Below, piece by piece: positions 8,768-17,661 of a DNA stretch of 64,000 nt. Positions within the stretch are counted from its first letter, which is position 1; every line of letters starts with the position of its first letter. The DNA is from CBDCWO01 sp965223405 (GTDB lineage Bacteria; Bacteroidota; Bacteroidia; Chitinophagales; Saprospiraceae), in assembly GCA_965223405.1 (NCBI GenBank), contig CBDCWO010000006.1:3906001-3970000 (forward strand), written 5' to 3'. The notes beneath the pieces are model-generated. The model did not search any database and had not been told where the DNA came from. It saw only the letters and a list, made by a program, of their open reading frames with translations. The translations under genes were made by a program, and so were the position numbers.

Positions 8768-10812
8768 AAAGGAATCATACATATCTACTATTACTAGCAA
8801 TTGCAATCATCGCATCAGATGGTCTCAGAGCGCAGTCTATGCGATTGTATCATAAATATGAAGGTGGAAAGTTGTTGATCAGATGGAATCCTGCAAATGC
8901 CGGCAATTGGCTGGAAAGTATTTATCAGGGTTATGTTATCGAAAAATATGAGGATGGGGTATTGGCGATGGAATCGGATATACCGGTTATGGCTAATTCT
9001 TTTGGTTATCTGTCGCTGCATCAGGATTCCTTAGGCACTATGAGACATTTGGTGGCCTCGCTTAATCATATTGAGGAAGTAGAGGACTCATTGGTAGCGG
9101 AGACCTTTCCTGCTGAGGATTATTCAGAGGTGGAAAGGGAGGAAGCGAGACTTGCACTTCTCAATTACATTTTGAATTTCGATTTTGGTCTGACCCTTTT
9201 CGCAGGTTTGGGCTATGTGGATGACGAAATTGAAGCAGGTAAAAATTATAGTTATGTAATCAAAAGGTTTAGTTTTCCTGGCACTATCCCAGGAAATTCA
9301 GACACCTTATTTTTTAATACCGATACTTACCAAGAGCCCGGACTACCGCCATTTACGGCGCAATGGTCGAATCGTAAAGTATCCCTTAGCTGGCCTACTA
9401 TTTCATCCAAAGTATTCTTTTATGGCTATTCCTTGGAAAAATCGGTTGAAGGTGGCCCTTTTCAGCCTCTGGATTCGGTGCCTATCATGAACTTATACGA
9501 TACTTCTACAAATGAAATATTTCATCAAATAGAGGTGAAGGATATCCTGGACGATAACAACAAGGTATATACCTATCGGTTAAGAGGGCTGGATTACTTT
9601 GGAGATACCACCTTTAATTATTTGGATGTAAGTGGAACCGGTAAAATGGAAATCGGATTGAGTCCCATGTTTACCGAATCCAATCAATTGGAGTCCAATG
9701 AAGTAGTATTAAAGTGGAAACTACTGGATCAATTTCGCAATCTGGTAAAAGAGTTTCGGCTTTACCGGGCAGAAAGCTGGGATGGACCCTACATTCAGGA
9801 TACCATCGGGATTTCCCCAGAACTGAGAGAGATAACCCGACCGATTCCATATCCTTCTACTTATTTTCGAATTGCTGCCGTTGACGATTCGAAAAATGAG
9901 CACAGTTCCTTTCCTCAGCTTGTGGTGGCGTTGGATACTATGGCTCCGGCAATCCCGGAAGACCTCAAAGCTCATATAGATACCCAAGGGATACTGGAAC
10001 TTACGTGGAGTAGCAATGACGAGGAAGATTTTCTGGGTTATAAAGTATTCTTCAGTAATGATACCCTTCATCCATTCGGCCTGGCCCACTATGATTTTCT
10101 CCCGGAACCGGTATTCAGGGATACCATTTCGTTACAGTCAATCAACGAACAGATTTATTTTAAGATTATTTCCGTGGACGAACGCAATAATCGGTCCCCA
10201 TTCTCTAAGGTTTTGACAGTTAAAAAGCCGGATATTATAGCACCTGTCCAACCGGCCTTTTATAATTCTATTCCGGGTCCGGGACTTTGCCTTTTGCAGT
10301 GGCATCCGAGCATCAGTGAGGATGTCGTCCAATTGAATTTATATCGTCGTATTCTCGATGTGGAGGATTCGTGGAAAGAAATTGCTTCCTGGGTTGGGGA
10401 CAACTTACCAGTAGAATATTTGGACACTTTGTTGAAGCCGGAACTTTATTACGCCTATGTCCTTCAGGTTACCGATGATGCAGGTAACTTGTCCAACCTC
10501 AGCGAGCCGATCGTTGTAAATGTGTATCCGGATTACGAATTGGATGTCAATCAATTCAGGCTGGTTAAAGTGGATAATCCCTCCGGGATACGGATTGAGT
10601 TTGATTTTTCCATGGAATCCATCTATCAAGTCTGGATATACAAACAATTGCCAAATGGGCGACCACGAATTCTAAAAAAGATCGTAGCACCGCAAAGGAG
10701 TTATGTCGATCACCAGGTAGCATCCGACCGCATGTATACCTACTTTGTGAAAGCCGTATTTATCGATGGTGTGCAATCCGATTTTTCGACACCTAAAAAA
10801 ATGGAGCGATGA
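8764..10812 (+). CDS. Secreted fibronectin type III-like repeat protein, third gene of the TANFOR toxin operon
   Basis: This 682-residue protein has a signal peptide ending near GLRAQS and at least four or five beta-sandwich repeats with the fibronectin type III signature. Each has a Trp in strand B, an LxW/LSW or LTW element, and a Tyr before the YxxRLxxxD or YxVxxxD element (for example VSLSWPTI, VVLKWKLL, LELTWSSN, CLLQWHPS with YTYRLRGLDYFGDT and YAYVLQVTDDAGN). These modules usually act as spacers or adhesive arms on the cell surface. The start is TTG at 8764, within the TTGA overlap with the preceding stop, and the stop overlaps the ATG of the toxin gene (ATGA). This coupling suggests a fixed stoichiometry with the toxin. 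No catalytic motif was seen. Confidence 0.75.
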   Translation: MKRNHTYLLLLAIAIIASDGLRAQSMRLYHKYEGGKLLIRWNPANAGNWLESIYQGYVIEKYEDGVLAMESDIPVMANSFGYLSLHQDSLGTMRHLVASLNHIEEVEDSLVAETFPAEDYSEVEREEARLALLNYILNFDFGLTLFAGLGYVDDEIEAGKNYSYVIKRFSFPGTIPGNSDTLFFNTDTYQEPGLPPFTAQWSNRKVSLSWPTISSKVFFYGYSLEKSVEGGPFQPLDSVPIMNLYDTSTNEIFHQIEVKDILDDNNKVYTYRLRGLDYFGDTTFNYLDVSGTGKMEIGLSPMFTESNQLESNEVVLKWKLLDQFRNLVKEFRLYRAESWDGPYIQDTIGISPELREITRPIPYPSTYFRIAAVDDSKNEHSSFPQLVVALDTMAPAIPEDLKAHIDTQGILELTWSSNDEEDFLGYKVFFSNDTLHPFGLAHYDFLPEPVFRDTISLQSINEQIYFKIISVDERNNRSPFSKVLTVKKPDIIAPVQPAFYNSIPGPGLCLLQWHPSISEDVVQLNLYRRILDVEDSWKEIASWVGDNLPVEYLDTLLKPELYYAYVLQVTDDAGNLSNLSEPIVVNVYPDYELDVNQFRLVKVDNPSGIRIEFDFSMESIYQVWIYKQLPNGRPRILKKIVAPQRSYVDHQVASDRMYTYFVKAVFIDGVQSDFSTPKKMER

Positions 10813-13800
10813 GTCGGGCCCGTAAATCACAATGGTGGCCACATATTTTCACTAGATATGGGTTATACCTGGTCCTTACCTGGATGACATCGGTTCAATT
10901 GTCAGCCCAATTGTATCCTGTCACGGCAAATTTGAACATTACTCCTCCTTACAGCCCATTGTTTTACACCTTGTCGGATGGTTCACTTTCACCATTTCGG
11001 GCCAATAAAATATTGTTGACCCTGGTGCTGAATGATCTGAATGAACCTTCGTTACCGGTAAGACTTGAGTGGGAGATCACCGGACCTGGTGGATCTTTTA
11101 GGACCGAAAGTGCAGTTTTGGATCATGTGTTTACCCTTTTACCCGGTCAACCGGTCGTGGTTAGAAATCAGGATTTAACCGCGTATTTTGATCCGTCGCG
11201 ACTGCAGGGATTGGATCCAACTGATTTTTACGGATCGGGAGGATATTTGCACGAAGGAGAGTGGACATTTTGCGTGACCGCTTACGAATTGCGACGAAAC
11301 AGTCCGGTTAGCAACACTGCTTGTAAGACCATTTTTATGGAGGAATTCGATCCTCCGGTTATTATAGCACCGGAGGATAGTGTCCAACCCTCTTTCCCTC
11401 AAAATCTGCGCATCTCCTGGCAACCACTGCATTTCGGCGCCTTTCCTGTCCAATACACCATTCGGGTATGGGAGGATTTACCCGGAATGAGTCCGGAGCA
11501 GATCATTAACTATACTTTGCCTTATCATACCACGACGGTACCTCAATTCACTACCGTATTTTTACAAGGTGATGCTCCACTTATGTATGTGGGAGAAGCG
11601 TACTGGGTCGAAGTTCAGGTGAAGGATCTGGTAAATGGTCCCCTGGGTGCACCGGTATATGCGTTTAAAAATAACGGGAAAAGTGAAATAGTACGATTTG
11701 TCTATGGAGTGCAACGTGAGGAAGTGTGTCACCGTCCGGTTGAAGTCGGGTATCTGGAAGATTCCGATCAAAGTGTTTATGTATATTGGGATAGTGGAGA
11801 ACCTCCACTGCTTGATGCTGTGGGATTGGATACTACTCCGACCCTCTTACCGGGTAACGCACCGGTTATCAATATTGGTCCGCAAAAAATCAGCGGTATT
11901 GGTCGGGACGGATCTAACACAAACGTTAATATCCGCACTCAGGAATCTTTTTTTGCTGGCTATTATCGCGTACAGTGGAAAGACTTAGCCACCCCTGTCG
12001 AAGATTCCTGGAAGGAGATAACTACTGAAAATAAATGGATCCAGTGGACCGGTTTTAAACGGGGACATAGTTATCAGTTAGTAGTCAGACATGTATGTTC
12101 CGCTCAAGAATTGAGTAGTGATACCTTGTTAGTTGACTTTGCGCGGTTACCTCAGCCGAGACCTTATGAATGCAACCAACCTCTGGTGGATGTGGTCATT
12201 GAAAATCAGGATCCCTTACCTCAACTAGTTCCCGGAGATACTTTGTTGGCAGGCGATATCCGGGTAGTGGTGACTGAAGCATACGGCCAGAATGGGTTGT
12301 TTTCAGGAATAGGTTATTTCCCAGCCCCGATGTTAAAGTCGGTCAAAATCGGGGTTGAATTTTCTGAAGTAGAAATTAATGATGAATACCGCCTGATAGC
12401 CGGCGAGATCCAGTCAACCTATGATGAAACCAACAGCAATGTCGTGTCGGTAGATAGTCTGCTGGCGATATTGCAAAAGGCTGAGTTGGAGATCGAAGAG
12501 GTATTCCTGGACGGCATTATCGATACCGTCTTTGTAGACTCAACCGGGCAGGTAGTAGTGATTATGGAAGATGGCGGCTCGGAGGCCTTTGGTCACCCGG
12601 TCAAACTTACCGATTCCAATGGAAACAGTTTTGTGTTTAGTGGAGGCTATGTCATGCCCACGGTTGATTTAGAAGAAGTTCCCGAAGTGTTTCCTGAGGG
12701 CTACCGGGTAACTTTCTCACCACACCCGGATCAAAGGTATGGACTTGATGGATACAAGCCCAAGTTGGAGGCAACCTATGAAGAACTGCAAGGAGGCTAC
12801 AAAGTTCCTTTCAAAAGTATCGCCCTAGGAGGTAATGACCAGGTTATTGCTACTGCCGAACTGGACCATCCTGAGGCTATCGATTCGATCCTTTTCGTCA
12901 CCGAATCCGGGGTAAAACTTTCCCATTCGATCTTAGACTCGAACCGGATGCTAGTCAATCTATCCGGCATACAACAGGGTACGGAGCATGTGTTGGCGTT
13001 GATCCCAAACAAAGGAATGATCGGGGTGCTTAATTTGGTCACCTATCCTTTATACGATGTCAAGGTACATTTGGTGCCTGTCAATGGGGTGGGGGAAAGC
13101 CTGGACTTAGCTGCACTCCAATCTGAGGTGAATCAGATTTTACGTCAGGGTGTGTTTACGGTATCCATGAATAGGGAGCCGGGGATCACCGATAACGATC
13201 CGGATGGTCTGATCCAGGCGGAAAACCACTTTTTATCGGCCTATTCTCCCGATATGCGAAGAATATTGCAAAGTTACGGACCGGTAGCGGATGGAAATGA
13301 TTTTTACTTGTTTTTGGTAGATAATCTCGAGGGTGATGTATCGGGTTTTATGCCCAAAGGATCTAACCGGGGATTCGTAGATATCAGTGCGGAAAGCGTG
13401 GCCCGCACCATTGCTCATGAGTTGGGTCATGGGGCCTTTACGCTGGATCACAGTTGGGAGCAATTTCCGGATATACCCCGCGGTACGAGTCAAAATCTGA
13501 TGGATTACGGATCCCAGGGAACAGAACTGTGGTATGCTCAATGGGAAAAAATGCATAATCCGGACGTGGAAGTGCCCTGGTTGCAGGATGAACGAAGGAT
13601 TGAACTGAAAAATGGAGTAGACCTGTCCGGTGATCCGTGTATACTATTAACCCAAATGCTGAATCAATATGGAAATGTATTCAATGAACTGGAAGATTGT
13701 CAATATTGTGATCATCCGGATCAGGGATTAAGCCTGGTTTGTATCCATATTAAAATGGCTCAGGGAAAGTGCACGATATATTTTAATCGTAGTACTTATG

Positions 13801-15755
13801 CAGTTCAGGTTGCTCCTATTCCCAACGACTTCATAAATCTTTACTTGGATGGTAAATTAATCTCCCAATGTCCTGAAAAGGGAAAAATACCGGACGATGT
13901 GTGCTTGCTGACTTCATCTCAAGATGTCGATGAATCGTATGTCGAGGGACTTCTATCAATCATTGAAGCATGCTTAGACACCAATCTGACAGATTTTCAC
14001 CCCCATGAAGAATTATTTGATTATGCGAATACACCAATAATTTCTACAAATGGGGACTTCATTATTCAGGAAGTACTAAAAGGAATAGATCAGGCACATT
14101 TGTGGGGGTTGACCAATCATTTTTATACCTCGAATCCGGACAATGGGGTAAAAGTTAGCCAGCAGATCGACAATGTGCTCAAAGGAAATGAGGGACCTGA
14201 TATGGTCACGCATTTAAAATTTTATACCAATCAGCAAGGTGAATCCAAATACCATTTGGAATTTAAATTTAACGCCGATTTTTTCAAAGCGAATCCATCT
14301 GCTTTGGCTTCATTGGGCATAGAACAGGCCTCTCCAAGTGAGCAAGACCGGATGGAAGCAGATACCCGAGAGGCTTTAAATTCAATAATAACCAAACGAG
14401 GGAACCCTTCTGCCTTTTTAATCCAAAACTTATCGCCGATCCAAGAATCCGATGGCACATCTATTGAGAATTCGGAAGATGAAGAATTGGATATAGGCTT
14501 TAAAAGAGAAGTGGGGTTTTTTGAACAGATCTCAGGCGTGGCCGGACTGATCAAGATATCCATTGAGGATGTCAAAGTTCCAGAAAGGGTGTGGTATACA
14601 AAGGATCCGAAATACGAAGAAACATTTATTAAGATAGGCCAATTTCCCTCGGGGATTGGAGACGGCATAGTAGAAGAACTAAAATCCATCCCGGAGTTGG
14701 TACATCTCGCCAGGCAAGTGGCTACAGACCACCAAACCCGACAAGGTTTAAAGCAGGCACTATCGGATATTCCGGGAATGGTTGGCAAAATATTAGAAGA
14801 AAAGGGTAAAAATTATGCAGACCCGGAAAAGAGATTTCATACGGGAACCAAGGATGGAGTACAATTGGTCTCTTTGTTTTTCGGCCCGGCTATTTTAGGC
14901 AAATTGAATTTCCTGGTGGATGTAGGAGATGCTGGGAAAGTGGTCCTTGGGTTGTTAAAGAAAGTCCCTATCAAAACCGATATCGTCGCTGAGTTTGGGT
15001 CCAAGCTCGGTAGTAATATAGATCGAATTCTTGCCAAATTTCCTGCAAAAATAGATCATCCCTTTTATCAGAAATTAATCAATCAATCCGATGCGGTCCA
15101 ACGGGATATTTTGGATCAAATCGCAGAAATTGGCAATCGTTCCGCAGAAATTTTAGAAGAGTTATTTAAGGATATCCAGGAATTTCCTAAATTAATGGAT
15201 GAGATTGTGAGGGATGCGGGGGTGCTCAAAGCGTGGGAGGTTGTAATTAACGCCCCAGATTGGGCACGATTAAATATTGACATTTTAAAATTAGGTGCGA
15301 AAGAGTCTGATGATGTAATTAGGAAGAAGTTTGGAGATTTTTATACAACGTCAATGAAGAATCAAACTCCTAATGGATTTAATGGAGGGGAAAAGATTTA
15401 TGGTGGAGTTTGGTACAATAAGTATGGTTTTCCTGATTTTGAACATTTAAATCAAACTATTGGAAAGCAATACAACTTTCCTGATGCTAAAGGTAATTAC
15501 TCAACTGATTTTACAGATGCCCGAGATTGGTTGAAGAAACAGCCAGGAGTTGAAGCGGTTGACGATTATAATGGAACTGGCTCTCCACTAAACGTGAAGA
15601 TTGGTGGAGGTTGGAAGAAAATTACCTGGCATCATCATGAAAACGGTACTCATTTAATTCCTGTTTTTACTGATGTCCATACCGGTCTTTCACATACTGG
15701 AGGTGTAAAGACTGTAGAGATGGGGATTAACCATTTGTTCGACTACTTGAATTAA
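10809..15755 (+). CDS. TANFOR-domain polymorphic toxin with zincin protease and C-terminal WHH-type nuclease
   Basis: This 1648-residue protein carries an N-terminal signal (about 1-34) followed by a TANFOR-like region (about 35-305; QLYPVTANLNITPPYSP, LTLVLNDLNEPSLPVRLEW, EGEWTFCVTAYE). More beta-sandwich, FN3-like sequence follows. A metallopeptidase site H870-ELG-H874 with a third His at 881 and a downstream NLMDYG turn (about 897) fits the zincin domain found in such toxins, probably for self-processing. A helical pre-toxin region (about 1320-1500) ends at KAWEVVINAPDWAR. The last 150 residues match the WHH branch of HNH/endonuclease VII toxins (T1606-W-H-H-H, then H1624 and H1629-T-G-G). 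From about 15,290 the DNA becomes more AT-rich, as if the tail was exchanged. A SUKH-like immunity gene follows after 5 bp. DNA or RNA as the target of the nuclease is family knowledge. Confidence 0.85.
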   Translation: MSRARKSQWWPHIFTRYGLYLVLTWMTSVQLSAQLYPVTANLNITPPYSPLFYTLSDGSLSPFRANKILLTLVLNDLNEPSLPVRLEWEITGPGGSFRTESAVLDHVFTLLPGQPVVVRNQDLTAYFDPSRLQGLDPTDFYGSGGYLHEGEWTFCVTAYELRRNSPVSNTACKTIFMEEFDPPVIIAPEDSVQPSFPQNLRISWQPLHFGAFPVQYTIRVWEDLPGMSPEQIINYTLPYHTTTVPQFTTVFLQGDAPLMYVGEAYWVEVQVKDLVNGPLGAPVYAFKNNGKSEIVRFVYGVQREEVCHRPVEVGYLEDSDQSVYVYWDSGEPPLLDAVGLDTTPTLLPGNAPVINIGPQKISGIGRDGSNTNVNIRTQESFFAGYYRVQWKDLATPVEDSWKEITTENKWIQWTGFKRGHSYQLVVRHVCSAQELSSDTLLVDFARLPQPRPYECNQPLVDVVIENQDPLPQLVPGDTLLAGDIRVVVTEAYGQNGLFSGIGYFPAPMLKSVKIGVEFSEVEINDEYRLIAGEIQSTYDETNSNVVSVDSLLAILQKAELEIEEVFLDGIIDTVFVDSTGQVVVIMEDGGSEAFGHPVKLTDSNGNSFVFSGGYVMPTVDLEEVPEVFPEGYRVTFSPHPDQRYGLDGYKPKLEATYEELQGGYKVPFKSIALGGNDQVIATAELDHPEAIDSILFVTESGVKLSHSILDSNRMLVNLSGIQQGTEHVLALIPNKGMIGVLNLVTYPLYDVKVHLVPVNGVGESLDLAALQSEVNQILRQGVFTVSMNREPGITDNDPDGLIQAENHFLSAYSPDMRRILQSYGPVADGNDFYLFLVDNLEGDVSGFMPKGSNRGFVDISAESVARTIAHELGHGAFTLDHSWEQFPDIPRGTSQNLMDYGSQGTELWYAQWEKMHNPDVEVPWLQDERRIELKNGVDLSGDPCILLTQMLNQYGNVFNELEDCQYCDHPDQGLSLVCIHIKMAQGKCTIYFNRSTYAVQVAPIPNDFINLYLDGKLISQCPEKGKIPDDVCLLTSSQDVDESYVEGLLSIIEACLDTNLTDFHPHEELFDYANTPIISTNGDFIIQEVLKGIDQAHLWGLTNHFYTSNPDNGVKVSQQIDNVLKGNEGPDMVTHLKFYTNQQGESKYHLEFKFNADFFKANPSALASLGIEQASPSEQDRMEADTREALNSIITKRGNPSAFLIQNLSPIQESDGTSIENSEDEELDIGFKREVGFFEQISGVAGLIKISIEDVKVPERVWYTKDPKYEETFIKIGQFPSGIGDGIVEELKSIPELVHLARQVATDHQTRQGLKQALSDIPGMVGKILEEKGKNYADPEKRFHTGTKDGVQLVSLFFGPAILGKLNFLVDVGDAGKVVLGLLKKVPIKTDIVAEFGSKLGSNIDRILAKFPAKIDHPFYQKLINQSDAVQRDILDQIAEIGNRSAEILEELFKDIQEFPKLMDEIVRDAGVLKAWEVVINAPDWARLNIDILKLGAKESDDVIRKKFGDFYTTSMKNQTPNGFNGGEKIYGGVWYNKYGFPDFEHLNQTIGKQYNFPDAKGNYSTDFTDARDWLKKQPGVEAVDDYNGTGSPLNVKIGGGWKKITWHHHENGTHLIPVFTDVHTGLSHTGGVKTVEMGINHLFDYLN

Positions 15756-15760
15756 GTAAA

Positions 15761-16255
15761 ATGATTTTTAGAAAATTAGAAGAAAAGTTTGAAATCACTG
15801 TACCAAATGATTTTAAGTTATTTCAGAAATTAATAGAGTTAAGTAACCCTATAATTGAATATTATGACCCTATTGAAAATTTTTCGTTTAGACTAACGAA
15901 ATGGTTAACTTACATTGATAGTGATGTTAGGATCGATGATTTTTTTAATTCATCAAGTTTAGACAACTATTGGAGCAGACAAATAGAAATATGGGGATCC
16001 TTAGATTATTTGCCTTTTGGCTCATTGGCAAAACCACATGCTGGTCAACTGTTGTATAGTAATCTTCCTGCAGTATTAGGTAAAATCTACTATACTGAAA
16101 CAGGGTCGAAAGAACCATTGTATCTTTCTGCAAACTTATTTTCATTTGTTGAATCTATTAAAATTGAGTATAGGGATGATATGAAGAATACGTTATTAAG
16201 TCTATATAAAAATTGGGGAGAGGATTTTTGGCGAGTACGGGAAAAAACTCAATAA
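15761..16255 (+). CDS. SUKH (SMI1/KNR4-like) immunity protein, partner of the WHH toxin
   Basis: The 164-residue cytoplasmic product has no signal peptide. Its pattern fits the SUKH immunity superfamily: an opening helix with L-x-x-K-F-x-I-x-V-P-x-D, a middle strand IWGSLDYLPFGSLAKPHAGQ that resembles the family's 'fg..ggd' strand, and a final amphipathic helix. It starts 5 bp after the toxin stop, in the classic immunity position, and should bind and neutralise the WHH nuclease tail in the producing cell and its kin. The AT-rich composition matches the toxin tail rather than the toxin body, as expected if both were acquired as one cassette. Superfamily placement is from pattern only. Confidence 0.65.
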   Translation: MIFRKLEEKFEITVPNDFKLFQKLIELSNPIIEYYDPIENFSFRLTKWLTYIDSDVRIDDFFNSSSLDNYWSRQIEIWGSLDYLPFGSLAKPHAGQLLYSNLPAVLGKIYYTETGSKEPLYLSANLFSFVESIKIEYRDDMKNTLLSLYKNWGEDFWRVREKTQ

Positions 16256-16325
16256 GAAATTGGTTTCAATTGAGGTAAAGACTTTTATGATGTGTTAAGC
16301 TGTGTAGCTTTTCAAATATGAAGTT

Positions 16326-16428
16326 AGTGGCAGTCCAATGGATTATTTGGATCTTGAAGGTATCAATCAACATAAATCTTATATCCGGAACTTTGGTCCG
16401 GATAGCAAGATGTTGGCAGCAAGCAAAA
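16326..16428 (+). repeat. Interspersed repeat A, copy 1
   Basis: About 103 bp, closely matching copies at 18431, 20600, 25215 and 39092. It contains a central perfect hairpin TATCCGGA-(7 nt)-TCCGGATA, and ends in GCAAGATGTTGGCAGCAAGC. It stops 15 bp before the ATG at 16443. A frame runs through it into the next gene, but other copies carry stops and indels in that frame, so it is read here as a DNA or RNA element, not as coding sequence. Confidence 0.75.
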
Positions 16429-16442
16429 CAAAGATATTGCAT

Positions 16443-16742
16443 ATGGATACAGATGATTTATCACGAGAATCTTATGAGGGAATTTTAATAGAGGCAGAGA
16501 AATTAACACATGACCTGACTTTACATTATGGAGTATTATCAAGTGATTGTAAGAACGAGACTGAATACATTGATGAAGCCGCTAAACTGACAAGGGAACT
16601 AATGAATGTAGAAGATTGGGAGTTAGATGATTTGTTTTGGGGAAATCCACCAGATAAAGAAAAATTGAATTTCACTCTTCAAAAAATTATTGATAACATT
16701 AACAATATTAAAAATAAATCCGTTAAAGGAGCGACATTATGA
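16443..16742 (+). CDS. Small acidic helical protein, unknown function
   Basis: A 99-residue, mostly helical and acidic product (DDLSRESYEGILIEAEKL, then MNVEDWELDDLFWGNPPD). The frame extends upstream to 16338, but that extension lies in repeat A, which is non-coding elsewhere. I therefore place the start at the ATG at 16443. Its stop overlaps the ATG of the DUF6398-like gene by 4 bp (ATGA), so the two are coupled. No family was recognised. The location behind a toxin-immunity pair and the coupling suggest a two-component small module, possibly toxin-antitoxin-like or an orphan immunity module. Confidence 0.55.
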   Translation: MDTDDLSRESYEGILIEAEKLTHDLTLHYGVLSSDCKNETEYIDEAAKLTRELMNVEDWELDDLFWGNPPDKEKLNFTLQKIIDNINNIKNKSVKGATL

Positions 16743-17242
16743 CTAAACAAGAGATAAAGCAAAAAGAGAAACAACTTCTTGAAATGACTGGAATATTTTG
16801 TGCTCAAAAATTGGACGATGATTATTTTCAGTTATGTGAAAAGTTAATTAAAAAACTTGGGCGAAAAAGAGATGTTCCTTTTAAAAGAGGTAAGTTAGAG
16901 ATTTGGGCCGCTGCCGTGGTTTATGCAATCGGCTCGATTAATTTCCTTTTTGATAAATCGTTCGAACCATATATAACTGCAGAACAGATTAGTGACTATT
17001 TTGGAACAAAAAACTCCACTGTCTCTAGTAAAGCAAGGCAGATTAAGGATATGTTTGATATGTGGCAGTTTAGTCCAGAGTTTTCGACACAGAAAATGAA
17101 AGCAGAGAATCCGTTTAATAATTTGGTAATGGTTGACGGATTTATAGTGCCTTTGGATACTTTGTCATCTGATTTACAAGAAATGGTTAAGGAAGCAAGA
17201 TCTCGTGGAGAAGATATTGAATTTCACACAAAACAGAGATAA
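16739..17242 (+). CDS. DUF6398-like protein
   Basis: The 167-residue protein carries a pattern I recognise as DUF6398-like: an N-terminal helix pair (IFCAQKLDDDYFQLCEKLIKKLGRKR), then an alanine-rich core GKLEIWAAAVVYAIGSINFLFD, then a small helix-turn-helix-like stretch ITAEQISDYFGTKNSTVSSKARQI. The last part resembles a DNA-binding unit in sequence rhythm. It is cytoplasmic and has no signal. It is translationally coupled to the 99-residue protein before it. The biological role of this domain is not established; it is often found in accessory regions. The family call is moderately confident. Confidence 0.6.
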   Translation: MTKQEIKQKEKQLLEMTGIFCAQKLDDDYFQLCEKLIKKLGRKRDVPFKRGKLEIWAAAVVYAIGSINFLFDKSFEPYITAEQISDYFGTKNSTVSSKARQIKDMFDMWQFSPEFSTQKMKAENPFNNLVMVDGFIVPLDTLSSDLQEMVKEARSRGEDIEFHTKQR

Positions 17243-17410
17243 TGTAAGCCGCTAACATTGATATGCAACATAGGGGTGACATTAGTATATTTAATGTTCG
17301 TAGCCCGATTCGATATTGTATTAATTGGTCAAAGGAGTATAGAAAGGGGAGACTCTATCAACAAGAACAACCGGTGGCTACCGAATGACTGGCTATCATT
17401 GAAACAGTTA

Positions 17411-17442
17411 AATCTTCCCTAAGCAGATAAATTGGACGAAGC
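17411..17442 (+). repeat. Short repeat C, copy 1
   Basis: The 20-mer GCAGATAAATTGGACGAAGC (17423-17442), preceded by ATCTTCC, recurs with one change at 42061-42080. Both copies sit in non-coding sequence at the edges of accessory gene blocks. The segment 17243-17410 before it contains no recognisable gene. An open stretch at about 17300-17420 ending in NRWLPNDWLSLKQLNLP may be a gene remnant. Confidence 0.45.
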
Positions 17443-17528
17443 GGAGGGTCAAATTATGGGTTTTGGATTTTTGAATTTATGGGAAGAATAAGAAAATGGG
17501 ATAGCATAATATTAACTTAACAAGAGTG

Positions 17529-17632
17529 TGGGATCATATCGAAAATGTCCAACTGAATTCTCAGACCTAATCTTTTAAATGCAGCCGGTATTGATTATTT
17601 TCGCGTAGGATTAGGGATCAAAAGATTCCTTT
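17529..17632 (+). repeat. Interspersed repeat B, copy 1 (hairpin element)
   Basis: About 104 bp nearly identical to 40439-40541. The flanks CCTAATC and GATTAGG pair across a conserved loop of about 37 nt that contains GGTATTGATTATTTTC. The element ends about 30 bp before the start region of the gene at 17662. Like repeat A it lies directly upstream of a small accessory gene, in the same orientation. Confidence 0.7.
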
Positions 17633-17661
17633 GAGTTGTAGTGCACAAAAAACAATAAAGT

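Noticed and set aside
14231..14788. 185-residue minus-strand frame inside the toxin gene
   Set aside because: It is the antisense of a conserved, well-supported coding region, is Ser-rich as expected for antisense frames and has no domain.
16338..16442. N-terminal extension of the 99-residue protein
   Set aside because: The extension is encoded by repeat A, which is interrupted by stops and indels in other copies; the ATG at 16443 is preferred.
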